Assembly: GCA_008107755.1 (NCBI GenBank)
Contig: VIRH01000065.1
Location: 186,001 to 250,000, forward strand
Origin: Rhodobacterales bacterium
Lineage (GTDB): Bacteria; Pseudomonadota; Alphaproteobacteria; Rhizobiales; Stappiaceae
Length of the DNA: 64,000 nt
Direction: 5' to 3'
Positions within the stretch are counted from its first letter, which is position 1, and each line of letters starts with the position of its first letter. The notes below the pieces were generated by a model. That model ran no database searches, was not told the DNA's origin, and worked only from the letters and a program-made list of their open reading frames with translations. The position numbers and the translations under genes were made by a program. Below are positions 36,628 to 44,952 of this stretch, piece by piece.

Positions 36628-38280
36628 TCAGGCGCGCATGTTCGCCGCACGCGACGTGACACGGCCGCTTTCGATCAATGCCTTCGTGTAGTCTTCAGCC
36701 GGGTGCAGGAAGATCTGCTCGGTATCGCCCTGCTCGACGATGTCCCCGCGTTTCATCACGATCGTCCGGTCGCAGATCTGACGGATGACCGCGAGGTCGT
36801 GGGAGATGAAGACATAGGTCAGATTCAGCTCCTTGCGAACTTCCTGCAGGAAGTCGAGGACCTGAGCCTGGACCGAGATGTCGAGCGCGGAGGTCGGCTC
36901 GTCGAGGATCAGAAGGCGTGGATTGAGCGCAATCGCGCGGGCAATGCAGACGCGCTGTTTCTGACCGCCGGAGAGTTCGTGCGGATAACGGTATTTGAAG
37001 TTTCTCGGCAGCTGAACGATATCGAGCAGAGCCTCCGTGCGCGCATTGATATCGCGCCGGTTCATCGTCCTCTGGATGCGCAAGGGCTCACCGATGGCGT
37101 CGCCAATCGTGTGGCGGCCGTTGAGCGCCGAATGCGGGTTCTGGAAAACGAACTGCATGTGCTGGCGGATCTTGCGCAGCGGTTCGCCGGCAATGCCGGA
37201 AATGTTCTGGCCTTCGAAGATGATGTCCCCGGCCGTCGGGTCGACCAGGCGGAGCAGCATGCGCGCCAGCGTGGATTTCCCCGAGCCGCTTTCGCCGACG
37301 ACGCCGAAGATCTCGCCGGTATTGACGGCGAGGCTGATGTCGTTGACCGCGGTGAACTCACCCCCCGCCCGGGTCTTGTAGACCTTGCGCAGGTTCATCC
37401 CCTCGAGAAGCTTCGTCGGTTTGGAAGGAGCTTCGGACGCGGCTTCGGCGGCCATCAGGCGGGCGGGCTTGGCCTCGATGTCCGGAACGGCGGCCAGGAG
37501 CTGCCGTGTATAGTCGTGTTGCGGATTGCCGAGAATGTCGTTCGTTTCACCCTGCTCGACGATTTCGCCCTTGTACATGACCGCGCATCTGGAAGCGATT
37601 GTCGCGATCGCACCGATATCATGGCTGATCATGACGACGGTCAGGTTGAGCTTCTTCACCAGCGACTTGATCAGATCGAGAACCTGGGCCTGGACTGTCA
37701 CGTCAAGTGCGGTGGTCGGTTCGTCGGCGATCAAGAGGTCGGGTTTGCCGGCAAGCGCCATGGCAATCAGCACGCGCTGGCGCATGCCGCCGGAAAGCTG
37801 GTGCGGATACTGGTCGAAGAGGTCGGCGGGGTTTGGCAGGCCGACCTGATCGAGCAATTCTTCCGTGCGGTGACGGCGTGCAGACTTGGGTGAGACCCCC
37901 TCCCCTGCCGCCCGCTCATGGGCCGCGATGACATCGGAGATCTGGCGCCCGATTGAAAAGAGCGGGTTCAGGTAGGTCATCGGATCCTGGAATATCATCG
38001 ATATCCGGACGCCGCGGATCTTGGCCCAGCCCTTGTCGCTGAGCCGGGTAATGTCCTGGCCGTCGAAGGTGATCGTCCCGGCTTTCACGTCGGAATTCTT
38101 CGGGCCGATACCCATGACGGACCGGACCAGTACCGTCTTGCCGGATCCGCTTTCTCCGACGATGCCGAGCGTGTCGCCCCGTCTGACAGTCAGATTGATG
38201 TCCTTCAGGACATGAAGCGGGCCGTCGAAGGTCGCGATGTCGAGGCTGTAGCCGTCGATGTCGAGAAGTGTGTCGCTCAT
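36628..38280 (-). CDS. Dipeptide/oligopeptide-type ABC transporter, fused double ATPase
   Basis: 550 residues from the ATG at 38280 (MSDTLLDIDGYSLDIATF), fusing DppD- and DppF-like units. First ATPase: GESGSGKTV, LSGGMRQRVLIAMAL, LLIADEPTTALD. Linker with KTRAGGEFTAVNDISL. Second ATPase: GESGSGKST, LSGGQKQRVCIARAI, LLILDEPTSALD. It overlaps the DppC-like permease by 4 bp. It is the last gene of an operon that starts with the AroM-like gene or the binding protein. Confidence 0.92.
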   Translation of the reverse strand: MSDTLLDIDGYSLDIATFDGPLHVLKDINLTVRRGDTLGIVGESGSGKTVLVRSVMGIGPKNSDVKAGTITFDGQDITRLSDKGWAKIRGVRISMIFQDPMTYLNPLFSIGRQISDVIAAHERAAGEGVSPKSARRHRTEELLDQVGLPNPADLFDQYPHQLSGGMRQRVLIAMALAGKPDLLIADEPTTALDVTVQAQVLDLIKSLVKKLNLTVVMISHDIGAIATIASRCAVMYKGEIVEQGETNDILGNPQHDYTRQLLAAVPDIEAKPARLMAAEAASEAPSKPTKLLEGMNLRKVYKTRAGGEFTAVNDISLAVNTGEIFGVVGESGSGKSTLARMLLRLVDPTAGDIIFEGQNISGIAGEPLRKIRQHMQFVFQNPHSALNGRHTIGDAIGEPLRIQRTMNRRDINARTEALLDIVQLPRNFKYRYPHELSGGQKQRVCIARAIALNPRLLILDEPTSALDISVQAQVLDFLQEVRKELNLTYVFISHDLAVIRQICDRTIVMKRGDIVEQGDTEQIFLHPAEDYTKALIESGRVTSRAANMRA

Positions 38281-39191
38281 CGGGTGTGGCTCCGGGGGTC
38301 GAGAATGTCGCGCAGGCCGTCGCCCAGCAGGTTGAAACCGAGAACAGTCAGGAAAATGGCGGCGCCTGGGAAGAAAGAGTACCACCACCAGTCGGGCATG
38401 TAGGAGCGTGCGACCGACACCATGGCTCCCCATTCGGGTGCCGGCGGCGGTGCTCCAAGACCGATGAAGCCAAGCCCCGCAGCCGCGAGGATCGCCATCC
38501 CCATGTCCATGCTCATCTTGACGATGATCGGCGACAGGCAGTTGGGCAGTATGTGATGCCACAGGATCCAAGGCGTCCTGGCGCCGATCGAGCGGGCGGA
38601 TTCGACAAAGAGTTCTTCCTTCACCGCGAGGGTCTTGGCTTCGACGAGGCGCACATAACCGGGCCACCAGACAATCGCGAGTGCGACCATGCAGTTCGTA
38701 AGGCCGGGACCGAGGGACGCGACGATGGCGAGCGCCAGCGCAAGCCCTGGAACGGCAAGGAAAAGTTCCGTCACCCGCATGATGCAGGCCCGCACCCAGC
38801 CGCCCTTGTAGCCGGCGATGATCCCGAGCGGCACTCCGACCAGCGCGCCGAGGCCGGTGATCACGATACCGATCCACAGCGACGTGCGGGCGCCGACGAT
38901 CACGCGGGAAAAGATGTCCGCGCCCATTTCATCGGTGCCGAACCAGTGTTCGGCGCTCGGCGGCAGCAGGCGAGAGCCCATGTGAACGGCGCCTAGCGTG
39001 TCTTCCGGATACGGTACGATCCACGGACCGAAGGCGGCCAGGAACAGGAAGGCGATGACCAGCGCCAGGCCCAGCATCGAGGAAAAGCTGCCGCGAAACA
39101 TATGGGCATAGAGCCTGACCTGACGAATCTGGCTTGCATGACGTTCAGCGAAGGTCATCGGTGGCGCAGAAGGGTGTTCGGTATTGGACAT
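38277..39191 (-). CDS. Dipeptide-type ABC permease (DppC-like)
   Basis: 304 residues: OppC_N region with FLAAFGPWIVPYPED and HWFGTDEMGADIFSRV, five to six hydrophobic segments, and the EAA loop SARSIGARTPWILWHHILPN. The start shares its last base with the DppB-like stop. Confidence 0.9.
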   Translation of the reverse strand: MSNTEHPSAPPMTFAERHASQIRQVRLYAHMFRGSFSSMLGLALVIAFLFLAAFGPWIVPYPEDTLGAVHMGSRLLPPSAEHWFGTDEMGADIFSRVIVGARTSLWIGIVITGLGALVGVPLGIIAGYKGGWVRACIMRVTELFLAVPGLALALAIVASLGPGLTNCMVALAIVWWPGYVRLVEAKTLAVKEELFVESARSIGARTPWILWHHILPNCLSPIIVKMSMDMGMAILAAAGLGFIGLGAPPPAPEWGAMVSVARSYMPDWWWYSFFPGAAIFLTVLGFNLLGDGLRDILDPRSHTR

Positions 39192-40198
39192 CAGGCCCTC
39201 CGGAGGCGCGGATCAATCCAGGCATAGGCAAGATCGACGAGCGTGTTGGCGATGATGAAGAGGAAGCCGATCAGGAGTGTCACGCCGATCACCGGCTTGA
39301 AGTCCGAGGCAAGTGCGGAGGAGACGGCATAAAGACCGATGCCCGGCCAGTCGAAAACGGTTTCGACCAGCACGGTCGAGCCCAGCATCCATCCGAAACG
39401 CAGACCGATCATGGCGAGGGTCGGCAGAAGCGCATTCTTGAGCGCGTAGATCGCAACGATGCGGCGCGAGGAAATGCCGTGGGCGCGGGCAGCGACGATA
39501 TAGTCGGACTGCAGCACTTCGATCATCTCTGCCCGGTTGACGCGCAGGATCGAGGCAAGGCACGGAAAGCTCAGGACGATCGCCGGCAGGATGATGTAGG
39601 AGAGCGCTGAATTGAAGGTCTTGAAGTTGCCGGAAATCAGCGAGTCGATCAGCAGCGATCCGGTCACCATGTCCGGCGGACGGGCGACCAGCGGCAGCCG
39701 GCCGGAGACCGGGAGCCAGCCGAGTTCGACGGAAAAGTAGAGCTGCATCAGGATGCCGAACCAGAAGGCGGGCAGCGCCACGCCGGAGATCGACAGGATG
39801 CGGGTGACGTGATCGATCGGGCCGTCCTTGTAGACCGCCGAGAGCATGCCGAGCGGGACGCCGACGACGATGCCGAGCAGCATGGCGACGAGCACAAGCT
39901 CGATCGTCGCGGGGGCGTAGCGAAGGAGCTCATCGAGAACCGGACGGGTCGACACGATCGAGGTGCCGAAATCTCCGGTCATCAGGTCCTTCATGTAGAT
40001 GACGAACTGCTCGACGATTGGCCGATCGAGGCCGTATTCGCTGCGGATCGTCTCGACCATGTCTTCGGTCGCATTGGGACCGGCCACAAGACGAGCGGGA
40101 TCGCCGGGTGCGATGTTCGTGATCACGAAGGTCAAGACCGCGATGCCGAGCATCGTCCCGGCCACCGTCAGGAGTTTTCGCAGTGTAAAGGACAGCAT
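39191..40198 (-). CDS. Dipeptide-type ABC permease (DppB-like)
   Basis: 335 residues from the ATG at 40198 (MLSFTLRKLLTVAGTMLGI). It has about six membrane segments, a periplasmic loop with PGDPARLVAGPNATEDMVET, and EAA region AARAHGISSRRIVAIYALKN. It is 80 bp after the binding-protein gene. Confidence 0.9.
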   Translation of the reverse strand: MLSFTLRKLLTVAGTMLGIAVLTFVITNIAPGDPARLVAGPNATEDMVETIRSEYGLDRPIVEQFVIYMKDLMTGDFGTSIVSTRPVLDELLRYAPATIELVLVAMLLGIVVGVPLGMLSAVYKDGPIDHVTRILSISGVALPAFWFGILMQLYFSVELGWLPVSGRLPLVARPPDMVTGSLLIDSLISGNFKTFNSALSYIILPAIVLSFPCLASILRVNRAEMIEVLQSDYIVAARAHGISSRRIVAIYALKNALLPTLAMIGLRFGWMLGSTVLVETVFDWPGIGLYAVSSALASDFKPVIGVTLLIGFLFIIANTLVDLAYAWIDPRLRRA

Positions 40199-40278
40199 TT
40201 TCGTTCCACAGCGTTCGGGAGGTGAAGGCGACTTGTTCGCCTTCACCGTCATTGTTCATCTTGGGGACTGCGAAAAGA

Positions 40279-41865
40279 TCAGTCTTCCTTGATCCACAGA
40301 GGATAGAGGTCTACCTCGCCTGTGAAGCGGACAGGGCTGAAGGTGAAGCCCTGCAGGTAGTCCTGGCGCGCCCAACGCCGGTTCTGCAGCATGCCGAAAA
40401 CTTCGGGCTGATCGGCGACGATCTGCTTCTGGATCCTGGCATAAAGGTTGGCGCGGGTATCCCAGTCGGTTGCCGCACGGGCCTCGTCGATCATTTTCGA
40501 CACTTCCGGGTTGTCGTAGTGGGCAATGCCGTAATACTGGCCCCAGCTGTTCTTGTGGTACTGGTAGGCGACGGCATCCGGATCGGTTGAGATCGGCGTG
40601 GCGTAGATCGACGTCATGTTCGGCGTCGTTTCGACGTCGGCACCGGCCGCAACCATGTTCGGCCACTGTTCCGGCCTGATGTTGACCTCGATGTTCAACG
40701 CCTTGAGGTTGTCGAGCAGCACGAGGCCGATGCGGCGGGCTTCTTCGAGGCCTGCGACATGGACGTAATCGAGCGTCAGGCCACCTTCCGGATAATCCGA
40801 CTTGGCAAGGTATTCCTTGGCCTTTTCGAGATCCTGGCGCGGCATGCCTTCAACTTCGATATGACCCTTCATCGCATCGGGAAGCGGGCTGGTCTCGAGC
40901 GAGGCAGCGCCGTTGTAGATGGCGACCATCGCGTCATAGTCCATCGCATAGGCAATGGCCTTGCGCAGGTTGATGTCAGCGGTCGGGCCTTTCTGCGTGT
41001 TGAACTTGATGCCGAAGGTCGTCATGCCCTTGTGGTCTTCGATGACGATGTTGGGCACCTTGGCGATCTGGACATAATCGTCCGAGGTCAGGCCTTCGAC
41101 GATGTCGGCTTCACCGCGCTGGAGAGCGGCCTTTTGCGCGGCCGGTTCGCGGATCATGCGGTAGATCACGCCGGCGGGACGGTTTTCGCCCTGCGGCCAG
41201 CCCTTCCAGTAATCTTCGACGGAGGTGACTTCATATAGGACATTCGGTTCCCAGCGGCCGAGCGTGAAGGGGCCGGAACCGGCTTCATGATCGGTCAGCC
41301 ACTTCTGGCCGTAGTCACCATCGACTTCGTTGGCCTTGACCTGTTCCGGGTTCACGACGAACCACCACGGCAGGAAGGACAGGAACGGAGCGTAAGGTGC
41401 CTTCAGGTCGAACTTGACGGTGTAGTCATCAACGGCGGTAATGCCTTCCGGTGCAAGGAAGTCCTTGAGCATCCAGGCGACGCCCTTGTTGAGCTTCAGG
41501 CCGCGCTCGAAGGAATAACGGACGGCTTCGGCTGTGACCGGGTCACCGTTGTGGAACTTGGCGTTCTTGACCAGGTGGAAGGTCCAAGTCATGCCGTCTT
41601 CGCTGGTTTCCCAGCTTTCTGCAAGCCACGGCTTCACTTCCGCCGGATCGCCTTCGTATTTCACCAGTGCGTCGTAAACGCCCTGCTGGATCATGCGGGT
41701 CGACCAATCGTAGCGGATATGCGGATCTAGAACGGGGATTGCCTGGCGGCCGCCGAAGACGATGACATTGCCTTCATCCGTCCGCTCGAAGGCGTGGGCG
41801 GGGGCAACGAGAGCCGTCGAAGCGACGAGCCCTGCCAGTGCGATGTTTCTGATGCTGCTGAACAT
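40279..41865 (-). CDS. Dipeptide-type ABC substrate-binding protein (SBP_bac_5)
   Basis: 528 residues: signal peptide (IALAGLVASTALVAPAHA), then the cluster C binding-protein fold (WLAESWETSEDGMTWTFHL near residue 65; KFHNGDPVTAEAVRYSFERG). The family binds peptides but also opines, hydantoin-like compounds and other solutes. It sits 36 bp after the AroM-like gene and shares its promoter region with the palindrome at 42653, so the ligand is probably tied to the DUF917/hydantoinase enzymes. Confidence 0.9.
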   Translation of the reverse strand: MFSSIRNIALAGLVASTALVAPAHAFERTDEGNVIVFGGRQAIPVLDPHIRYDWSTRMIQQGVYDALVKYEGDPAEVKPWLAESWETSEDGMTWTFHLVKNAKFHNGDPVTAEAVRYSFERGLKLNKGVAWMLKDFLAPEGITAVDDYTVKFDLKAPYAPFLSFLPWWFVVNPEQVKANEVDGDYGQKWLTDHEAGSGPFTLGRWEPNVLYEVTSVEDYWKGWPQGENRPAGVIYRMIREPAAQKAALQRGEADIVEGLTSDDYVQIAKVPNIVIEDHKGMTTFGIKFNTQKGPTADINLRKAIAYAMDYDAMVAIYNGAASLETSPLPDAMKGHIEVEGMPRQDLEKAKEYLAKSDYPEGGLTLDYVHVAGLEEARRIGLVLLDNLKALNIEVNIRPEQWPNMVAAGADVETTPNMTSIYATPISTDPDAVAYQYHKNSWGQYYGIAHYDNPEVSKMIDEARAATDWDTRANLYARIQKQIVADQPEVFGMLQNRRWARQDYLQGFTFSPVRFTGEVDLYPLWIKED

Positions 41866-41901
41866 TAAGTTCCCTCTCTTGTAGTGACGCGGCTTGTTGG
41901 T

Positions 41902-42582
41902 TCAGATCATCTGACGGACAACGCCTGCAACGAGGCGTCGCGACAGCAGAACGGGGGCGCTGACTTCAGCGCGAACGGTCTCAAGCATCTCGGCCGAGTA
42001 GCCCATGCAGTGCATGACAACGAGATCGCAGTCCTTCAGTTTGGCTGCGCTTCTGGCCATATCCTCGCCGGAATAGGGCGATGCGGCGACCAGGCTGGGG
42101 TTGCCGGCAAAGACGTGACGCTCGTGGAAGTCGTTGACCTGTCGCTCGAGTGGCAGGATCACGCCGAGGCGGCTGGCCGACGCGGCAAGCGCTTCGACGG
42201 TTGAATCGACGATCCGCTGAGCTTCCACGACAAGCGTCTTTTCGAGCGGGTCTATCCGGGTGCCGGTGCACAGGAGCACAATCAGGTTGAAGCCCTGCTG
42301 GTCGATCGATTTCAGCAGGTCATTGAGTTTCTCTTCCGTGCGCGGCTTGGAAGAAACCATTTCTTCCCCGGTCGCAAGCCGGGTTGCGAAGGAATGTTCG
42401 CCCTCCACCGCACGCATCCCGTCGAGCTCTTCCGGGCTCATGCCGTCGAGAACGCCGAATTCCTCGAATGCGATCTTGCCGTCGGGCAGTCCAAGCGTGA
42501 TGTCGTCCATCATTTCAGGCACCAGGTCGATGCGTGGCGTCTGTCCAATGGTCACGAATGCTATTTTGAAAGGGGGTGCCAT
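41902..42582 (-). CDS. AroM family protein (stand-alone)
   Basis: 226 residues, the length of E. coli AroM. The N-terminus IAFVTIGQTPRIDLVPEMM is the family hallmark; SSKPRTEEKLNDLLKSID, VLLCTGT and LGVILPLERQVND follow, and DLVVMHCMGY is near the end. The biochemical function of AroM is unknown; the fold looks like the Asp/Glu racemase type with two Cys in loops (LLCTG, MHCMG). It is first in the operon with the peptide-type ABC importer. Its nearest relative in the window is the N-terminal domain of the regulator next door. Confidence 0.85.
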   Translation of the reverse strand: MAPPFKIAFVTIGQTPRIDLVPEMMDDITLGLPDGKIAFEEFGVLDGMSPEELDGMRAVEGEHSFATRLATGEEMVSSKPRTEEKLNDLLKSIDQQGFNLIVLLCTGTRIDPLEKTLVVEAQRIVDSTVEALAASASRLGVILPLERQVNDFHERHVFAGNPSLVAASPYSGEDMARSAAKLKDCDLVVMHCMGYSAEMLETVRAEVSAPVLLSRRLVAGVVRQMI

Positions 42583-42652
42583 GACTGTCTGTCGTTACCT
42601 GTGTGGCTCACTTCACTGGCAGTCAGCCTAGCGTTCGCGACATCGCATCCTC

Positions 42653-42672
42653 TATAGGGTAATGCCCCTATA
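42653..42672. promoter_or_regulatory. Palindromic operator, copy 1 (aroM/ABC operon promoter)
   Basis: TATAGGG-TAATGC-CCCTATA (7-bp arms), 71 bp upstream of the aroM ATG. It matches the perfect copy at 43801-43820 at 16 of 20 positions. It is the probable binding site of the AroM-LuxR regulator. Confidence 0.6.
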
Positions 42673-42772
42673 TGGACGTGAATCCGTCACAAAATTGCCG
42701 CCTTAAAATTAGGCAACTTTCGTGAAAATCGGATTTTTTTGCCGAATATGGCGGCACTTCCCCAAATTGCGA

Positions 42773-43765
42773 TCAGGGATGGCCCGCTGCAACGACCATG
42801 CGAATAAGGGTGTTGGACGAGTTCACTTCCATCTTGCTCATGACATTCGAGCGATGGATCTCCACCGTCTTCGGGCTGATGCCGAGCTGGCGGGCGATCG
42901 CCTTGTTGGAAAGCCCTTCCGCAACGAGGGAAAGTACCTGACGTTCCCGCGGGGTGAGCCGCTGAAGTTTTTCCGAAAACTCCGGCGCGACGCCGGGGAC
43001 TGCGACGGGGTGTGTGCCGTGGAGGAGAAGTCGGATCGCGCTGGCAATGATCCGGCGCGCCAGAATGACCGGTTTGCCGCTCGCCTTGGCGACCATCTGC
43101 CGGTCCGCATCGGTAAAGGTCACGGAATTCAGCACGATGATTTCACACTCGGCAAGATCGATGATGGCGCTGGCAAGCAACGACTTGTCACCGTCCGCGG
43201 CGTGGCTTGCTGAAATGCGATAGGAGGAAAGGGCCGGAATATCGAGCTCGTCCACCTGTTGAGCAAGTGGCTGGATCAGCCCGACCGGAGAGCCGGCGGA
43301 GGCCAGGGAAATCACGGTGGATTCCATGGCGCGCTGCGCATTCACTGTCGGGCAGGTGCTTTCGAAATCGCGGAAGAGGCCTGTCGAGAGGATGACCACG
43401 AGATCGTACTGGTTTGGCTGAAATCCGGCCGCGATCCGGGCCATGCGCTCGGTGATCCGCGGCTTGGAGACAACGACGTCCGAACCATCGGCCATGCGCG
43501 TGATGATGCTGAGTTCCCCTGGGCGCACGCGAAGGTCATGGATCTGCGCATCCGTCAGCCCGTCCAGTGCTCCGATTTCCATCGCTTCGATCGGCAGGTC
43601 CAGGCTTTCCAGCATTTCATCGATGATATCGGCGCGCGGCGACTGGCCGACGCTCAGGAACATCACCTTGTAGCGGTGCTCGGCGGGGTTTGCCGCGGTC
43701 GAAGGCCCAGTCTCGGATAACGTCTTCGCGGTCAGGGGTAGGTCCTTTCGATCGTCGTGAGCCAC
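42773..43765 (-). CDS. AroM-LuxR fusion transcriptional regulator
   Basis: About 330 residues. The N-terminal part (about 35-250) is an AroM domain: VMFLSVGQSPRADIIDEMLE, SKPRITERMARIAAGF, VVILSTGLF, GLIQPLAQQVDEL and CEIIVLNSVTFTD. The C-terminal part is a LuxR/GerE HTH: LTPRERQVLSLVAEGLSNKA, IARQLGISPKTVEIHRSNVM. An upstream ATG (43855) would place the palindrome inside the gene; GTG 43765 is taken as the likeliest start but is not certain. The AroM part is presumably the sensor. It is divergent from the DUF917/hydantoinase pair and upstream of the aroM/ABC operon. Confidence 0.85.
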   Translation of the reverse strand: MAHDDRKDLPLTAKTLSETGPSTAANPAEHRYKVMFLSVGQSPRADIIDEMLESLDLPIEAMEIGALDGLTDAQIHDLRVRPGELSIITRMADGSDVVVSKPRITERMARIAAGFQPNQYDLVVILSTGLFRDFESTCPTVNAQRAMESTVISLASAGSPVGLIQPLAQQVDELDIPALSSYRISASHAADGDKSLLASAIIDLAECEIIVLNSVTFTDADRQMVAKASGKPVILARRIIASAIRLLLHGTHPVAVPGVAPEFSEKLQRLTPRERQVLSLVAEGLSNKAIARQLGISPKTVEIHRSNVMSKMEVNSSNTLIRMVVAAGHP

Positions 43766-43800
43766 CCTTCTAGCGCTGCCCAAAACCAAGGCAAGTTTAT

Positions 43801-43820
43801 TATAGGGGCAGTCCCCTATA
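43801..43820. promoter_or_regulatory. Palindromic operator, copy 2 (regulator/DUF917 divergent promoter)
   Basis: TATAGGGG-CAGT-CCCCTATA has perfect 8-bp arms. It lies in the divergent gap between the AroM-LuxR gene and the DUF917 gene, 52 bp before the latter's ATG. The near-identical site at 42653-42672 suggests one regulator acts on both. Confidence 0.7.
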
Positions 43821-43872
43821 GGCAAGGCTCGCGGCTCATTGCTAGGTACTAGCACATTCTTCGGAGGTAAAC

Positions 43873-44952
43873 ATGATCCGTGATTTCGATGAGAGCGAAA
43901 TTGATCCTCTCGCAGTGGGTGCCTGGATTCTGGGGACCGGCGGCGGCGGGAGCCCCTATCTCGCCCAGCTCAACCTGAAAAAACTCTACAAGGACGGCAA
44001 GCGCGTCAAGCTGATCGATCCGATGGCGCTGGAAGACGGCGATGCCGTTGCTGTCGTGTCGAAGATGGGGGCGCCGCTGGTCGGCCAGGAGCGCCTCGTC
44101 GATCCGGCTCACCTCGCCCGCGCCATGGAACTGATGGAAGGTTACACCGGCCGCAAGTTCCGCGCCGTGATGAGCGTGGAAATCGGCGGTGGCAATGCCC
44201 TGTCTCCTTTCCTCGCGGCTGCCATGCTCGATATCCCGGTCGTGGATGCAGATGCCATGGGCCGTGCTTATCCCGAAGCCCAGATGACGAGCTTTGCCAT
44301 CGGTGATCTGCCGATGTATCCGCTGACGCTGGTCGATTGCCGCGATAACGAGGCGATTGTTGCCAAGGCAGCATCGTGGAAGTGGATGGAGCGGATCTCG
44401 CGCAAGATCTGCACCGAGGTCGGCTCGACGTCCGCAACCTGCAAGGCGCCTCGCACCGGCAAGGAAGTCAAGGAATGGGGCGTCCTGAACACCGTGACCA
44501 AGGCAATCAGCCTCGGCCGTTCGGTGCTCGACGCCCGTGCCGCCCACACTGACCCGGTGGACGCCGTGCTGAAGCATGAAGGCGGCAAGGTTCTGTTCAA
44601 GGGCAAGATCACCGATGTCGACCGGACCACGACCGGCGGCTTTCTGCGCGGCGCCGCCCATGTCGAGGGTCTCGATGACGATCGCGGCGCAAAGGTGGAA
44701 CTCGCTTTCCAGAACGAATGGGCCGTTGCATTCCGTAACGGGGAAGCGATTGCAATGACGCCGGATCTCATCTGCCTTCTCGACAGCGTCTCGGGGGAAG
44801 CGATCGGCACGGAGACCGTACGCTACGGCCAGCGCGTGACCGTGGTCGCCCTGCCCGCACCTGGCGTCTTGACCACGCCGAAGGGGCTCGAACACGTCGG
44901 CCCGCGTGCCTTCGGATATGACCTGGACTTCAAATCGGTGTTTGCAGCATGA
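43873..44952 (+). CDS. DUF917 family protein (S-Me-THD-like)
   Basis: 359 residues. AWILGTGGGGSPYLAQLNL near residue 17 is the hallmark glycine loop; EIGGGNALSPFLAA and DADAMGRAYPEAQMTSFA follow. GGAGG precedes the ATG. Family PF06032 is known to sit beside hydantoinase/oxoprolinase proteins, and one member is, as I recall, described as an S-methyl-thiohydantoin desulfurase. An action on a hydantoin-type ring is therefore a reasonable guess. It overlaps the next gene by 4 bp. Confidence 0.85.
   Translation: MIRDFDESEIDPLAVGAWILGTGGGGSPYLAQLNLKKLYKDGKRVKLIDPMALEDGDAVAVVSKMGAPLVGQERLVDPAHLARAMELMEGYTGRKFRAVMSVEIGGGNALSPFLAAAMLDIPVVDADAMGRAYPEAQMTSFAIGDLPMYPLTLVDCRDNEAIVAKAASWKWMERISRKICTEVGSTSATCKAPRTGKEVKEWGVLNTVTKAISLGRSVLDARAAHTDPVDAVLKHEGGKVLFKGKITDVDRTTTGGFLRGAAHVEGLDDDRGAKVELAFQNEWAVAFRNGEAIAMTPDLICLLDSVSGEAIGTETVRYGQRVTVVALPAPGVLTTPKGLEHVGPRAFGYDLDFKSVFAA

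Noticed and set aside
34887..36662. 591-codon minus-strand open frame
   Set aside because: It is antisense to tctA and rich in Arg/Asp/Gly. Shadow of codon bias.
38281..38877. N-terminal extension of the double ATPase
   Set aside because: This part overlaps the DppC-like permease in another frame and is Arg-rich; the real start is ATG 38280.
43766..43855. Upstream ATG of the AroM-LuxR gene
   Set aside because: It would put the perfect palindrome inside the coding region and add residues without AroM similarity.
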